64,000 nucleotides of DNA from positions 124,001 to 188,000 of the forward strand of contig JAHDVX010000001.1 in NCBI GenBank assembly GCA_023382455.1. Reading direction: 5' to 3'. The notes under the pieces were generated by a model that saw only the letters and a program-made list of their open reading frames with translations, ran no database searches and was not told where the DNA came from. Position numbers and translations under genes: made by a program. This document shows positions 25,485 through 36,475 of the stretch, one piece after another. Every line of letters starts with the position of its first letter. The first letter of the stretch is position 1. Origin of the DNA: Flavobacteriales bacterium. GTDB taxonomy: Bacteria; Bacteroidota; Bacteroidia; Flavobacteriales_F; PHOS-HE28.

Positions 25485-27569
25485 TCAATAGAACTGCGAG
25501 CGGTTGTCCTGCACGTCAGCGGCTTCCTTCAAGGCGTTGAACACCTGGCCGGCGGCGCGGTTGCGCACGCGGTCGGTGAGCATCTTCACGTCCTCGGCGC
25601 CCTCGGGCATGTCGCCCGCGGGGGTCAGGGTGTTCATGTGGGCCACGTACACGGCCATGTCCCCGATGATCGGGGCGCTGGTGCTGCCGTTGGCCAGGCC
25701 GAAGATGGAGCCCACCACGCGGATGTCGCTGTACCCACCGGGCAGGGAGTTCGCATTGAAGGCCATGTTGCCCGAGTTCTGGACGGTGGTGCCCAGCTCC
25801 GTGGCCAAGGCCTGCAGGTCGGTCTTGCCCTTCATGCGTTCGGCGATGGCTGCGGCCTTCTTCTCCTTGCGCACCTCGGTGGTGAACTTCTCGCGCACAT
25901 CGGCCAGCTCGGGCACGCCCGGCTCGCGGACGGCCAGCAGGGTGCAGACCACGTAGCTGTCACCGCTGGCCAAGGGCTCGCTGCTCTTGGCATCGGGCTG
26001 GGCGTGGTTCACCCAGCGCACCACTTCATTGGCATCCTGCAGCCCCGGCACGAAGTTCTGCTCCGGGCGCAGGTCCGTTACGGGTGTGTACACCAGGCCC
26101 TGCTCCTCGGCCGCCTTGCGGAAGGAGGCGGAGTCGGGGTGATTCAGGGAGAACTCGTTGGCGGTCTTCCAGGCCGCCTTCATGGCCTGCACCGGCGCGA
26201 TCTTGCGGTCGATGGTGAGCACCTGGCGCTCCTTGCGGGAGCGTTGGCCCAGCACTTCCACGACGTGATATCCGTAGCTGGTCTTCACCACGGTGATGGC
26301 GCCCACCTTCTCATCGAAGCTGGCCTTGGTGAACTCGGGCACCATGCGCTCCCGGTTGAACCATTCATAGACGCCGCCGGTGCTCTTACTTCCAGGGTCG
26401 TCGGAGAACTTCTCCACCAGCTCGCCGAACTTGCTGCGGTCGCGCTTCACCACGTTGAGGATGCTGTCCGCCCGTTGTTTCACGGCCGCGTCTTCGCCCT
26501 GGCTGGTGAGCAGGATATGGCGTACGCGCGCCTCCTCCACATCGGCCAGGCGGGCCACCTTCACCAGTTTCCAGGTATTACCGTCGCGGTAGGGGCCCAC
26601 CACGGTGCCGGTGTCGGCATGAATGATCAGCGAATCGTTCAGGTGGTCGGCGGTCCCTTCCTGGTAGGCGGTCGGCACGGGGTTCTTGGTGTCGGCATAG
26701 GCCATCACCAGCGCGCTATCGGCCTTCAGTCCACGGGCTTGTTCGAAGTCGGTCTTCAGGCCCATCATGTCCTGGCGGGCATTATCGATGTCCTCCTGCG
26801 TGGGGCTGGCGTTGAACCTCACGTAGGCGAAGCCGCGCGAGGCCGTCTGGCGGTACTTGCGGTCGTTCTTGTGCGCGTCGTAGAAGCGGCGCAGCTCGGT
26901 ATCGCTCACCGGGTGGAGGCTGTCCGGTTCAGCGTCCAGGCGCTGGGCCACGAACTGGAAGTCGGCCTTGGTGTTCTTGGCGGCCCACTCATCGCGCACC
27001 TGGGCGCTGTTCACGAAGCAGCTCTTCTTCACCAGGTCGTTGTACTTGGCCTGGATGCGCTGCGGCACGAAGGTGCGCTTTTGCATGTCGTACAGCGGGA
27101 TGTTGTTCTCCTGCACATACTTGAAGTACTTGCGCAATTGCTCTTTGCTCACCTGCCCGGTGGCGGGGTCGATGAAGTTCTGGTTGTTCCGGAAATCCGG
27201 CAGGATGTTGTTGCCGAAGCGGATATCGTCGTACTCCTCCCGGCTGATGGTGTTTCCGAACCCGGCCTTCTCGGCCTCCTCGCTGAGGGTGAATTGGCGC
27301 AGCAGGTCATTCCAAACGCCGTTGCGCACCTGCTGCTGCAGCTGGTCGTCCACGGTGGTGCCGTTCTGCCGGTAGAGGTCGACCTGCCGGTCCACCAGTT
27401 CCGAATAGGCCTGCACGCTTACCTCATTGCCGGCGATGGAGCCCACGTTGCGGTCCTGCGCACCACTGCGGTTGCCGATGAAATCGCCCACCACGAACAG
27501 CACCAACGCGCCGCCCACAATGATCCCCAGCAGGGTGCCCCGCTCGCGGATCTTACCGATAACTGCCAT
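25485..27569 (-). CDS. Peptidylprolyl isomerase, SurA N-terminal domain/PpiD-like
   Basis: N-terminal TM, SurA-N region, parvulin core ARVRHILLTSQGEDA..SDDPGSKSTGGVYEWFNRERMVPEF. Confidence 0.92.
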   Translation of the reverse strand: MAVIGKIRERGTLLGIIVGGALVLFVVGDFIGNRSGAQDRNVGSIAGNEVSVQAYSELVDRQVDLYRQNGTTVDDQLQQQVRNGVWNDLLRQFTLSEEAEKAGFGNTISREEYDDIRFGNNILPDFRNNQNFIDPATGQVSKEQLRKYFKYVQENNIPLYDMQKRTFVPQRIQAKYNDLVKKSCFVNSAQVRDEWAAKNTKADFQFVAQRLDAEPDSLHPVSDTELRRFYDAHKNDRKYRQTASRGFAYVRFNASPTQEDIDNARQDMMGLKTDFEQARGLKADSALVMAYADTKNPVPTAYQEGTADHLNDSLIIHADTGTVVGPYRDGNTWKLVKVARLADVEEARVRHILLTSQGEDAAVKQRADSILNVVKRDRSKFGELVEKFSDDPGSKSTGGVYEWFNRERMVPEFTKASFDEKVGAITVVKTSYGYHVVEVLGQRSRKERQVLTIDRKIAPVQAMKAAWKTANEFSLNHPDSASFRKAAEEQGLVYTPVTDLRPEQNFVPGLQDANEVVRWVNHAQPDAKSSEPLASGDSYVVCTLLAVREPGVPELADVREKFTTEVRKEKKAAAIAERMKGKTDLQALATELGTTVQNSGNMAFNANSLPGGYSDIRVVGSIFGLANGSTSAPIIGDMAVYVAHMNTLTPAGDMPEGAEDVKMLTDRVRNRAAGQVFNALKEAADVQDNRSQFY

Positions 27570-27592
27570 CTACTTGATTCTTAAAAGGTCGG

Positions 27593-27600
27593 CAAATATA
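27593..27600 (-). promoter_or_regulatory. Bacteroidota -7 box TATATTTG for ppiD-like gene
   Basis: Matches TAnnTTTG. Confidence 0.55.
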
Positions 27601-27765
27601 GGCGGGTGGGGAGATTGCGGCTTGGGGAGCAGCAAATGGCGTTCTGCGGCGCCGCCGGGCCCTTTCGGAACCGGGTCAGGCCCGTGTGTGGATGGGCAGG
27701 GTTGCCGGCGAACTGTCATACTGACAGAACAAATCCGGGATCCGGTACCTTTGCAACCTTTTCGG

Positions 27766-29160
27766 ATGAGCAAGAAGGTCTACATCGAAAGCTACGGCTG
27801 CCAGATGAACGTGAACGACAGCGAGGTCGTGGCGGGCATTTTGGCGAAGGACGGCTACGTGGCGGTGCAAAGCGCGGAAGAAGCCGACCTGGTGCTGTTG
27901 AACACGTGCAGCGTGCGGGAGAAGGCGGAGTACACGGTGATGCAGCGCATCAACGAGATGAACCGCCTGAAGGCCGGCAACAAGGAGCTGAAGGTGGGTG
28001 TGCTGGGCTGCATGGCCGAGCGCATGAAGGAGAACCTGCTGGTGGAAAAAAAGGTGGTGGACCTGGTGGTGGGCCCCGATGCCTACCGCAGCCTGCCCAA
28101 GCTGCTGGACGAGGTGGGCAGCGGCCAGCGCGCGGTGAACGTGCTGCTGAGCCGGGAGGAGACCTACGGTGAGATCGTGCCGGTGCGGCTGAACAGCAAC
28201 GGGGTGACGGCCTTCGTCACCATCATGCGGGGCTGCGACAACATGTGCGCCTTCTGCGTGGTGCCCTTCACCCGGGGCCGCGAGCGCAGCCGCGACCCGC
28301 AGACCATCCTGGGGGAATGCCGGGACTTGGCGGACAAAGGCTACAAGGAAGTGACGCTGCTGGGCCAGAACGTGGACAGCTACCGCTGGAACATCGACGC
28401 CCGCGGCACGGTGAAGGACCCTTCGCTGCCGGTGACCGACTTTGCCGACCTGCTGGAGCTGGTGGCCATGAACTGCCCGGGGCTGCGGATCCGCTACAGC
28501 ACCAGCCACCCCAAGGACATGACCGACAAGGTGCTGGCCGTGATGGCCCGGCACGACAACATCTGCAAGTACATCCACCTGCCCGTGCAGAGCGGCAGCA
28601 GTGCCGTGCTGCAGCGCATGAACCGGGGCTACGACCGCGCCTGGTACCTGGAGCGGGTGGCCAGCATCCGCCGGCACATGCCCGAGTGCGCCCTGAGCAC
28701 GGACATCATCAGCGGCTTCTGCGGCGAAACGGAGGAGGAACACCAGGAAACCCTCAGCCTGCTGGCGGAAGTGGGCTACGACATGGCCTTCATGTTCAAG
28801 TACAGCGAACGGCCCAAGACCTTGGCCGCGCGCCGCCATGAGGACGATGTCCCCGAGGAGGTAAAGAGCCGGCGGCTCACCGAGATCATCGAGGCACAGC
28901 GGAACAGCTCCGCCAAGCGCCTTGCGGGCTATGTGGGGCAGGAACACAAGGTGCTGGTGGAGGGTGTGAGCAAGCGCAGCACGGAATTCATGCAGGGCCG
29001 CAATACCCAGAACGCCGTGGTGATCGTGCCCAAGGCCTTGGCCGACGGCACGGCGCTGAAACCTGGTGATTTCATCCGGGTGCGCATCACCAGCTCCACC
29101 CCCGGCTCCCTGCAGGGGGAACCCTTGGCCCTGCTTCACCGAATCCAGCACCCGGCATGA
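27766..29160 (+). CDS. miaB: tRNA-2-methylthio-N6-dimethylallyladenosine synthase
   Basis: ESYGCQMNVNDSE, radical SAM CDNMCAFCVVP, TRAM domain. Confidence 0.97.
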   Translation: MSKKVYIESYGCQMNVNDSEVVAGILAKDGYVAVQSAEEADLVLLNTCSVREKAEYTVMQRINEMNRLKAGNKELKVGVLGCMAERMKENLLVEKKVVDLVVGPDAYRSLPKLLDEVGSGQRAVNVLLSREETYGEIVPVRLNSNGVTAFVTIMRGCDNMCAFCVVPFTRGRERSRDPQTILGECRDLADKGYKEVTLLGQNVDSYRWNIDARGTVKDPSLPVTDFADLLELVAMNCPGLRIRYSTSHPKDMTDKVLAVMARHDNICKYIHLPVQSGSSAVLQRMNRGYDRAWYLERVASIRRHMPECALSTDIISGFCGETEEEHQETLSLLAEVGYDMAFMFKYSERPKTLAARRHEDDVPEEVKSRRLTEIIEAQRNSSAKRLAGYVGQEHKVLVEGVSKRSTEFMQGRNTQNAVVIVPKALADGTALKPGDFIRVRITSSTPGSLQGEPLALLHRIQHPA

Positions 29161-30362
29161 ACGTGCAACCCATCAAGCAACGCTTCGGCATCATCGGCGC
29201 CTCGCCCCTGCTGGACCGCGCCATCGAGATCGCCGCACAGGTGGCCCCCACGGACCTGAGCGTACTGGTGAGCGGCGAAAGCGGCAGCGGCAAGGAGGTG
29301 ATGCCCCAGATCGTGCATGCCTTCAGCGCGCGCAAGCACGGCCCCTACATCGCGGTGAACTGCGGCGCCATCCCGGAGGGCACCATCGACAGTGAGCTCT
29401 TCGGCCACGAAAAAGGCTCCTTCACCGGCGCGCACGAGGCCCGCAAAGGCTACTTCGAGGTGGCCAACGGCGGCACCATCTTCCTGGACGAGGTGGGCGA
29501 GCTGCCCCTGAGCACCCAAGTACGCCTGCTGCGCGTGCTGGAGAGCGGCGAGTTCATCCGCGTGGGCAGCAGCAAGGCGCAGAAGACCAACGTGCGCGTG
29601 ACCGCCGCCACCAACGTGAACATGCTGCAGGCCGTGCAGCGCGGCAAGTTCCGCGAGGACCTGTACTACCGCCTCAACACGGTACCGATCCACGTGCCGG
29701 CGTTACGCGAGCGCAAGGAGGACATCCACCTGCTCTTCCGCTGGTTCGCCCAGGAGGCCGCCGCACGCTACAAGGCCCCGCCGCTCACCCTCACCGAGGA
29801 AGCCCGGCAGCTGCTCTCCAACTACCGCTGGCCCGGCAACGTGCGCCAGCTGCGCAACCTCACCGAACAGCTGAGCGTGATCGAAAAGGACCGCACCGTG
29901 ACCGTGGAAACCCTGCGCAGCTACCTGCCCGCGGAGAACATGGGCCTGGTGCCTGCCGGTCATAACGGCGAAACCGCCGGGGGGCCTGAGGGCATCAACG
30001 AGCGGGAATTGATCTTCAAGTTCCTCTTCGACATGAAGAAGGACCTGAATGCACTGAAGGACCAGGTGAGCGCCCTCACCGGGGGGCACCCCATCGCGGT
30101 GCAGCCCGTGCAGCCCTACCCGGAAAACATCCTCTTCGCGGGCGCCGGCAACCCGGGCATGAGCATCCGCATGCCGCAGGAGGAGGAGGAGGAAGTGGAC
30201 CACACCGAGGTGGAGGAATCCCTCAGCCTGGAGGAAAAGGAAAAGGAACTGATCCGCAAGGCCCTGGACAAGCACCGGGGCAAGCGCAAGAAGGCTGCAC
30301 AGGAACTGGGCATCAGCGAACGCACCCTTTACCGCAAGATCAAGGAGTGGAACATCGACTAA
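29157..30362 (+). CDS. Sigma-54 interaction domain transcriptional activator, Fis-type HTH
   Basis: GESGSGKE, FGHEKGSFTGAHE, FLDEVGELPL, C-terminal AAQELGISERTLYRKIKEW. Confidence 0.93.
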   Translation: MNVQPIKQRFGIIGASPLLDRAIEIAAQVAPTDLSVLVSGESGSGKEVMPQIVHAFSARKHGPYIAVNCGAIPEGTIDSELFGHEKGSFTGAHEARKGYFEVANGGTIFLDEVGELPLSTQVRLLRVLESGEFIRVGSSKAQKTNVRVTAATNVNMLQAVQRGKFREDLYYRLNTVPIHVPALRERKEDIHLLFRWFAQEAAARYKAPPLTLTEEARQLLSNYRWPGNVRQLRNLTEQLSVIEKDRTVTVETLRSYLPAENMGLVPAGHNGETAGGPEGINERELIFKFLFDMKKDLNALKDQVSALTGGHPIAVQPVQPYPENILFAGAGNPGMSIRMPQEEEEEVDHTEVEESLSLEEKEKELIRKALDKHRGKRKKAAQELGISERTLYRKIKEWNID

Positions 30363-30856
30363 GCTCGGCGTTGATCGGCCTGGCCCTCCTGGCGGCCGGT
30401 GGTTGCACGGTGAACTATTCGCTGAGCGGCGGCTCCGTACCCCCATCGGCCAAGACGCTCAGCGTGGCCAGCCTTTCGCCGCGCGCACCGCTCTGCCCCC
30501 CCCAGTCGGCGCTCACCCTCACCGAAGCCCTGCGCGACCTGATGCAGGCCCAGACCCCCTTGAACCTGGTGCCCGCCGACGGCGACATCGCCTATGAGGG
30601 CGCCGTCACCGGCTATGACGTGCAGCCCGTGGCCATCCAGGCCAATGAAACCGCCGCCATGAACCGGCTCACCATCACCGTCACCATCCGGTACACCAAC
30701 CGGCCCGAGCCCCGGAAGGATGCGGACCTGACCCTTTCGCGCTTCGCCGACTACTCCAGCACACAGGACCTCAGCACCGTGGAAGATGCCCTGGTGCAGG
30801 AGATCGGCAAACAGCTCGCCCAGGACATCTTCGACCGTACTTTGGGCGACTGGTAG
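30347..30856 (+). CDS. lptE: LPS assembly lipoprotein LptE
   Basis: Lipobox AAGGC, NYSLSGGSVPPSAKTLSVASL; synteny. Confidence 0.8.
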   Translation: MEHRLSSALIGLALLAAGGCTVNYSLSGGSVPPSAKTLSVASLSPRAPLCPPQSALTLTEALRDLMQAQTPLNLVPADGDIAYEGAVTGYDVQPVAIQANETAAMNRLTITVTIRYTNRPEPRKDADLTLSRFADYSSTQDLSTVEDALVQEIGKQLAQDIFDRTLGDW

Positions 30857-30867
30857 CCAGCCCCGCC

Positions 30868-31950
30868 ATGGACCGCGAACGCCTGAACCGATTGCTGGAA
30901 GACCCCTCGCAGGTGAACGAGGGCGACCTGGAGGCACTTCGCTCCATGGCCGATCGTTTTCCCTGGTTCAGCGGTGCACACCTGCTGCTGGCCGTGGGGC
31001 AGCACGGCACCAGCGACCTGCTCGCGAACGACCCGAACCACGCACCGGCCGCCTTCCTGCCCTCCCGTGCGGTGCTGTATGACCTGACCCACAAGGAATC
31101 CGCGCCTTTGCCCGCCCCCCTGCGCGTGGTGAAGGACCTGCCCTTGCCCGAGGCGCCACATCCAACCCCGCAGCCGGAAGCCCACGCCGCAGAACCCGTG
31201 GCGGCACCGGAGGCGGTACCGGGATCGGATGCATTGCCCCGGGACCATGCGGCCCCCATTCCGGTGGACCCGCCGCCGCCAGCCCCCGAACCGGAGCAGA
31301 AGGAAGCGATCAGCCCAGCCGCTCCGACCCAGGAGCAACCGGAGCGCGATCTGCTCGACCGCCTTTTCGTGGAGGCCATCCGCACGCAGGAATACGACCT
31401 CAGCCAACTGCCGGCCAAGCCGCCACCACCCGAACCGGCGCCGGAGCCCATACCCGGACCGACGGTCGCACAGGGCACCGGAACGGAGCCGTTCGGCAAG
31501 GCGGACCAAACTTCGGAGGAGACGGCAACAGCCGCCCCACAGCGCATGAGCCTGGCCGATTGGCTCGCACAGGGCCCTACCCTTCCGCCCCAACCCCCAA
31601 AGGACCGTGGAACCTCCGCCCCGAAAGCCGTGGAACCTGGGAACACGCCCCCGGCACCGCCCACTGCCAAGCCGGCACAAAGCCAACGGGAGATCATGGA
31701 CCGCTTCATCGGGCAAAGCACCCCGGCGGTCCCCACCGCCAAGGCCGCCTTCTTCACCCCGCAGCAGGCGGCCAAGCGCAGCCTGCAGGATGATGGCCTG
31801 GTGAGCGAGACCCTGGCCCGGATCCACGAGAAACAGGGCAATTTCGCAAAGGCCCGGGAGGTATATGACCGATTGGCTGCCAAGCATCCGGAGAAAAGCA
31901 TTTACTTCGCAGCCCTTTCGAAGGCCCTGGAGGCCCGCATGAACAAGTAG
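30868..31950 (+). CDS. Hypothetical Bacteroidota protein with Pro-rich linker and C-terminal TPR-like repeat
   Basis: SETLARIHEKQGNFAKAREVYDRLAAKHPEKSIYFAAL. Confidence 0.75.
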   Translation: MDRERLNRLLEDPSQVNEGDLEALRSMADRFPWFSGAHLLLAVGQHGTSDLLANDPNHAPAAFLPSRAVLYDLTHKESAPLPAPLRVVKDLPLPEAPHPTPQPEAHAAEPVAAPEAVPGSDALPRDHAAPIPVDPPPPAPEPEQKEAISPAAPTQEQPERDLLDRLFVEAIRTQEYDLSQLPAKPPPPEPAPEPIPGPTVAQGTGTEPFGKADQTSEETATAAPQRMSLADWLAQGPTLPPQPPKDRGTSAPKAVEPGNTPPAPPTAKPAQSQREIMDRFIGQSTPAVPTAKAAFFTPQQAAKRSLQDDGLVSETLARIHEKQGNFAKAREVYDRLAAKHPEKSIYFAALSKALEARMNK

Positions 31951-31952
31951 AC

Positions 31953-32288
31953 ATGGTCGCCATTTCCATCATCATCATCATTCTGGCCGTCCTGTTGGGC
32001 CTGGTCGTACTGGCCCAAAACCCCAAGGGCGGCGGCCTCGCGGCCGGCTTTACCGGCGCCCAGCAGATCGGTGGCGTGCAGCGCACGGCCGACTTCATGG
32101 AAAAGGCCACGTGGACCCTGGTCACCGCCCTGATGGTGCTGTGCCTGGTGTCCGCCTCCCTGCAGAACACTACCGTGGTGGGCGACAACCTGGACGCCCC
32201 CATCACCTTGGACGAGGCCCCGAACGTGAACAGCGTGGTGGCCCCCACGGACAGTGCATCGGTGACCATCCCGGTTCCGGAGCAGTAA
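31953..32288 (+). CDS. secG: Preprotein translocase subunit SecG
   Basis: [36 protein letters not shown]. Confidence 0.93.
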   Translation: MVAISIIIIILAVLLGLVVLAQNPKGGGLAAGFTGAQQIGGVQRTADFMEKATWTLVTALMVLCLVSASLQNTTVVGDNLDAPITLDEAPNVNSVVAPTDSASVTIPVPEQ

Positions 32289-32298
32289 TCCCAGCCAG

Positions 32299-32338
32299 CC
32301 TGTCAGTTTGAGCCTGACAGGAACGGCAGGCGTTTTTT
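32299..32338 (+). terminator. secG terminator / inverted repeat CCTGTCAG-N7-CTGACAGG followed by T-run
   Basis: Inverted repeat then GCGTTTTTTC; may instead be regulatory. Confidence 0.45.
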
Positions 32339-32427
32339 CATCGACCGCGACCCTTTGGCAGGCACCGGGCCTTGGCACGGGAATGGCTGGGCGCGTGACC
32401 GCAACTCAAATTCAATCCAACCACACC

Positions 32428-32721
32428 ATGGCGACCAAAGTGAAGCCCCTGGCCGACCGCGTGCTCGTAGAAGCAGCAGCCGCTGAACAGACCACCAAAG
32501 GCGGGATCATCATCCCCGACACCGCAAAGGAGAAACCCCAACGCGGCAAGATCATCGCCATCGGCACCGGTCGTGTGGCCGAGGATGGCAAGGTGACGCC
32601 GCTGAGCGTGAAGGTGGGCGATGAGGTGCTGTACGGCAAATACAGCGGCACCGAGCTCTCCCTCGACGGCAAGGACTACATGATCATGCGCGAGAGCGAC
32701 ATCTACGCGATCCTGAACTAA
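32428..32721 (+). CDS. groES: Co-chaperonin GroES
   Basis: [41 protein letters not shown]. Confidence 0.98.
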   Translation: MATKVKPLADRVLVEAAAAEQTTKGGIIIPDTAKEKPQRGKIIAIGTGRVAEDGKVTPLSVKVGDEVLYGKYSGTELSLDGKDYMIMRESDIYAILN

Positions 32722-32727
32722 TGTACA

Positions 32728-32772
32728 GTCGACCCAGTGGGTCGACGCGACAGGTGCGCTGGACCAGCGCAC
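32728..32772. repeat. Twin 19-nt quasi-palindromes GTCGACCCA-G-TGGGTCGAC and GTGCGCTGG-A-CCAGCGCAC
   Basis: Two perfect 9+1+9 inverted repeats, 7 nt apart, between groES and groEL. Confidence 0.85.
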
Positions 32773-32803
32773 GATCCCAACCAACGAAACAACCAAGCTC
32801 TAA

Positions 32804-34438
<1,635 letters not shown>

Positions 34439-34460
34439 GCCGCATCAAACCTGTCAACGG

Positions 34461-34491
34461 AAGCCCCGGTCAGCAATGGCCGGGGCTTTTT
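34461..34491 (+). terminator. groEL Rho-independent terminator
   Basis: AAGCCCCGG-N10-CCGGGGCTTTTT. Confidence 0.85.
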
Positions 34492-34617
34492 GCTTTCCGG
34501 GGGCGCGGTCTTCAGCATCGGCGGTACGGACCGATGGTCGGACCAATCCCGGCGGGCTGAAAGTTTTATCCTCCCCTGCCTGGATCGGCAGCACCTCATT
34601 AACTTTCCGGCCCATTC

Positions 34618-36336
34618 ATGATCCACAGGGTCGGAAGCACTACTCTCCGGTGCGTCCTGCTCATCGTGGTCCTGGCAGGATGTCGGCCACTCTCCAAGCA
34701 CGCCGCATCCGGAGGTTCCATCGAGCACGGCGCAATGGCTGACCACGCCATGGTGGTCAGCGCGCATCCCATGGCCACGGCCATCGGGGTGGCTGTGCTA
34801 CGCGATGGGGGCAATGCAGTGGATGCGGCCGTAGCGGTGCACTGGGCACTGGCCGTCACCTCCCCGTGGGCGGGCAACATCGGTGGTGGCGGATTCCTGG
34901 TGCTGCGGCAGGCCGATGGCCGGAGCCTCGCCTTGGATTTCCGCGAAACCGCCCCTGCCGCGGCCACCCACGACATGTTCATTGGAAAGGACGGCCGTGC
35001 CGATCCCGACATCAGCGAACTGGGGGCGCTGTCCTGCGGCGTGCCGGGCAGTGTGGCCGGGCTCTTTGCCTTGCACGACAGTCTGGGGAGATTGCCCATG
35101 GCACGCCTGATCCAACCGGCCATTGAGCTGGCCCGCCATGGTTGTGTCCTTTCCCCGCTGGAAGCGAAGGACCTGAACGGGTGCCTGCGCAAGCTGCGCC
35201 TGTACAGCAGCCGGCCCAATGCATTCACCGCCAAGGACAGGTGGCAGGTGGGTGATACCCTCTTCCAGCCGGAGCTGGCCAACACCCTGGAACGGATCCG
35301 CGACCTGGGGCCGGACGGCTTCTACCGGGGAGAGACGGCCCGGGCGATCGTGGCGGAGATGGACCGCACGGGCGGCTTGATCTCGGCCCAGGACCTTGCC
35401 GGGTACACACCGGTGTGGAGGCCAGTGGTGAAAGGCCGTTACCGGGATACGGAAGTGATCAGCATGCCCCCACCATCCAGTGGAGGCGTGCTGTTGCTGC
35501 AAATGCTCGAGGGCATGGAAGGCATGGACGTCCGGCGGTCCGGCTGGCAAACCGCACCCACCATACACCGCATGGTGGAGGTGGAGCGGCGGGCATTCGC
35601 CGACCGTTCCGTGCATTTCGGCGACCCCTGCTTCACGGAGGTGCCTGTGGCCGGCCTGTTGAGCGATCAATACATCGCGGAGCGCTTGGCCGATTTCGAT
35701 CCGGAGCGGGCCACACCGAGTACCCGGATCCTGGCTGGGGAGCCGCCTGTGGAGCATGAACAGACCACCCACATCTCCATCGTGGATGCCGAAGGGAACG
35801 CGGTTTCATGCACCACCACCCTCAACGGCATGTATGGCAGCGGCGTGGTGGTGGGTGGTGCCGGGTTCGTGCTGAACAATGAGATGGATGATTTCAGCGC
35901 CGCCCCCGGGGTCCCGAACAACTACGGGCTCACCGGCGGAGAGGCCAATTCCGTGGCTCCCGGCAAACGCATGCTTTCCTCCATGGCACCCACCATTCTG
36001 GAGCGCAATGGCGAGCTGTTCATGGTCCTGGGCTCCCCCGGGGGAAGCACCATTCCCACTTCGGTGTTCCAAGTGATCTTGAACGTGGTGGACCACGGCA
36101 TGGGCATGCAGCAGGCGGTGAACGCTCCCCGTTTCCACCACCAATGGCTCCCGGATACCATCCAGGCCGAGGTGGGAAGCATTGCCAAACAGGACAGCCT
36201 TCGGTTGGTGCACATGGGCCACCATTTCAAGGCACGCCGCCCGCTCGGGCGGGTGGATGCCGTGCTGGTGAGGCCGGACGGCAAGCTCGAGGGTGGGGCA
36301 GACCCGCGTGGGGAGGACCACGCCAGAGGTTATTGA
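34618..36336 (+). CDS. ggt: Gamma-glutamyltransferase
   Basis: NAVDAAVAVHWALAV, TTHISIVDAEGNAVSCTTTLN, MLSSMAPTIL. Confidence 0.95.
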   Translation: MIHRVGSTTLRCVLLIVVLAGCRPLSKHAASGGSIEHGAMADHAMVVSAHPMATAIGVAVLRDGGNAVDAAVAVHWALAVTSPWAGNIGGGGFLVLRQADGRSLALDFRETAPAAATHDMFIGKDGRADPDISELGALSCGVPGSVAGLFALHDSLGRLPMARLIQPAIELARHGCVLSPLEAKDLNGCLRKLRLYSSRPNAFTAKDRWQVGDTLFQPELANTLERIRDLGPDGFYRGETARAIVAEMDRTGGLISAQDLAGYTPVWRPVVKGRYRDTEVISMPPPSSGGVLLLQMLEGMEGMDVRRSGWQTAPTIHRMVEVERRAFADRSVHFGDPCFTEVPVAGLLSDQYIAERLADFDPERATPSTRILAGEPPVEHEQTTHISIVDAEGNAVSCTTTLNGMYGSGVVVGGAGFVLNNEMDDFSAAPGVPNNYGLTGGEANSVAPGKRMLSSMAPTILERNGELFMVLGSPGGSTIPTSVFQVILNVVDHGMGMQQAVNAPRFHHQWLPDTIQAEVGSIAKQDSLRLVHMGHHFKARRPLGRVDAVLVRPDGKLEGGADPRGEDHARGY

Positions 36337-36360
36337 GGCGGCATGAAAGTAACTGACTGC

Positions 36361-36426
36361 TCAAGGGTACGAGAGTGCGAGAGTGCGAGAGGAGCGGCAC
36401 TCTCGCTCTCTTGAACCTTTGCACCA
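36361..36426. repeat. Imperfect inverted/tandem repeat (GAGTGCGAG family), copy A
   Basis: TCAAG..CTTGA ends; GCGAGAGTGC/GCACTCTCGC arms; GAGAGTGC tandem units. Confidence 0.7.
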
Positions 36427-36475
36427 CATCGTTATTCCACCTGATGGAAAAAGAGAACGGATCTTCCTCACCGGC

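Noticed and set aside
25638-27584. 648-aa plus-strand ORF opposite ppiD-like gene
   Set aside because: Shadow ORF; the minus strand has clear parvulin motifs
36366-36392. Short tandem GAGAGTGC units as a CRISPR or phase-variable tract
   Set aside because: Only 2-3 imperfect units, intergenic, better explained as part of an inverted repeat
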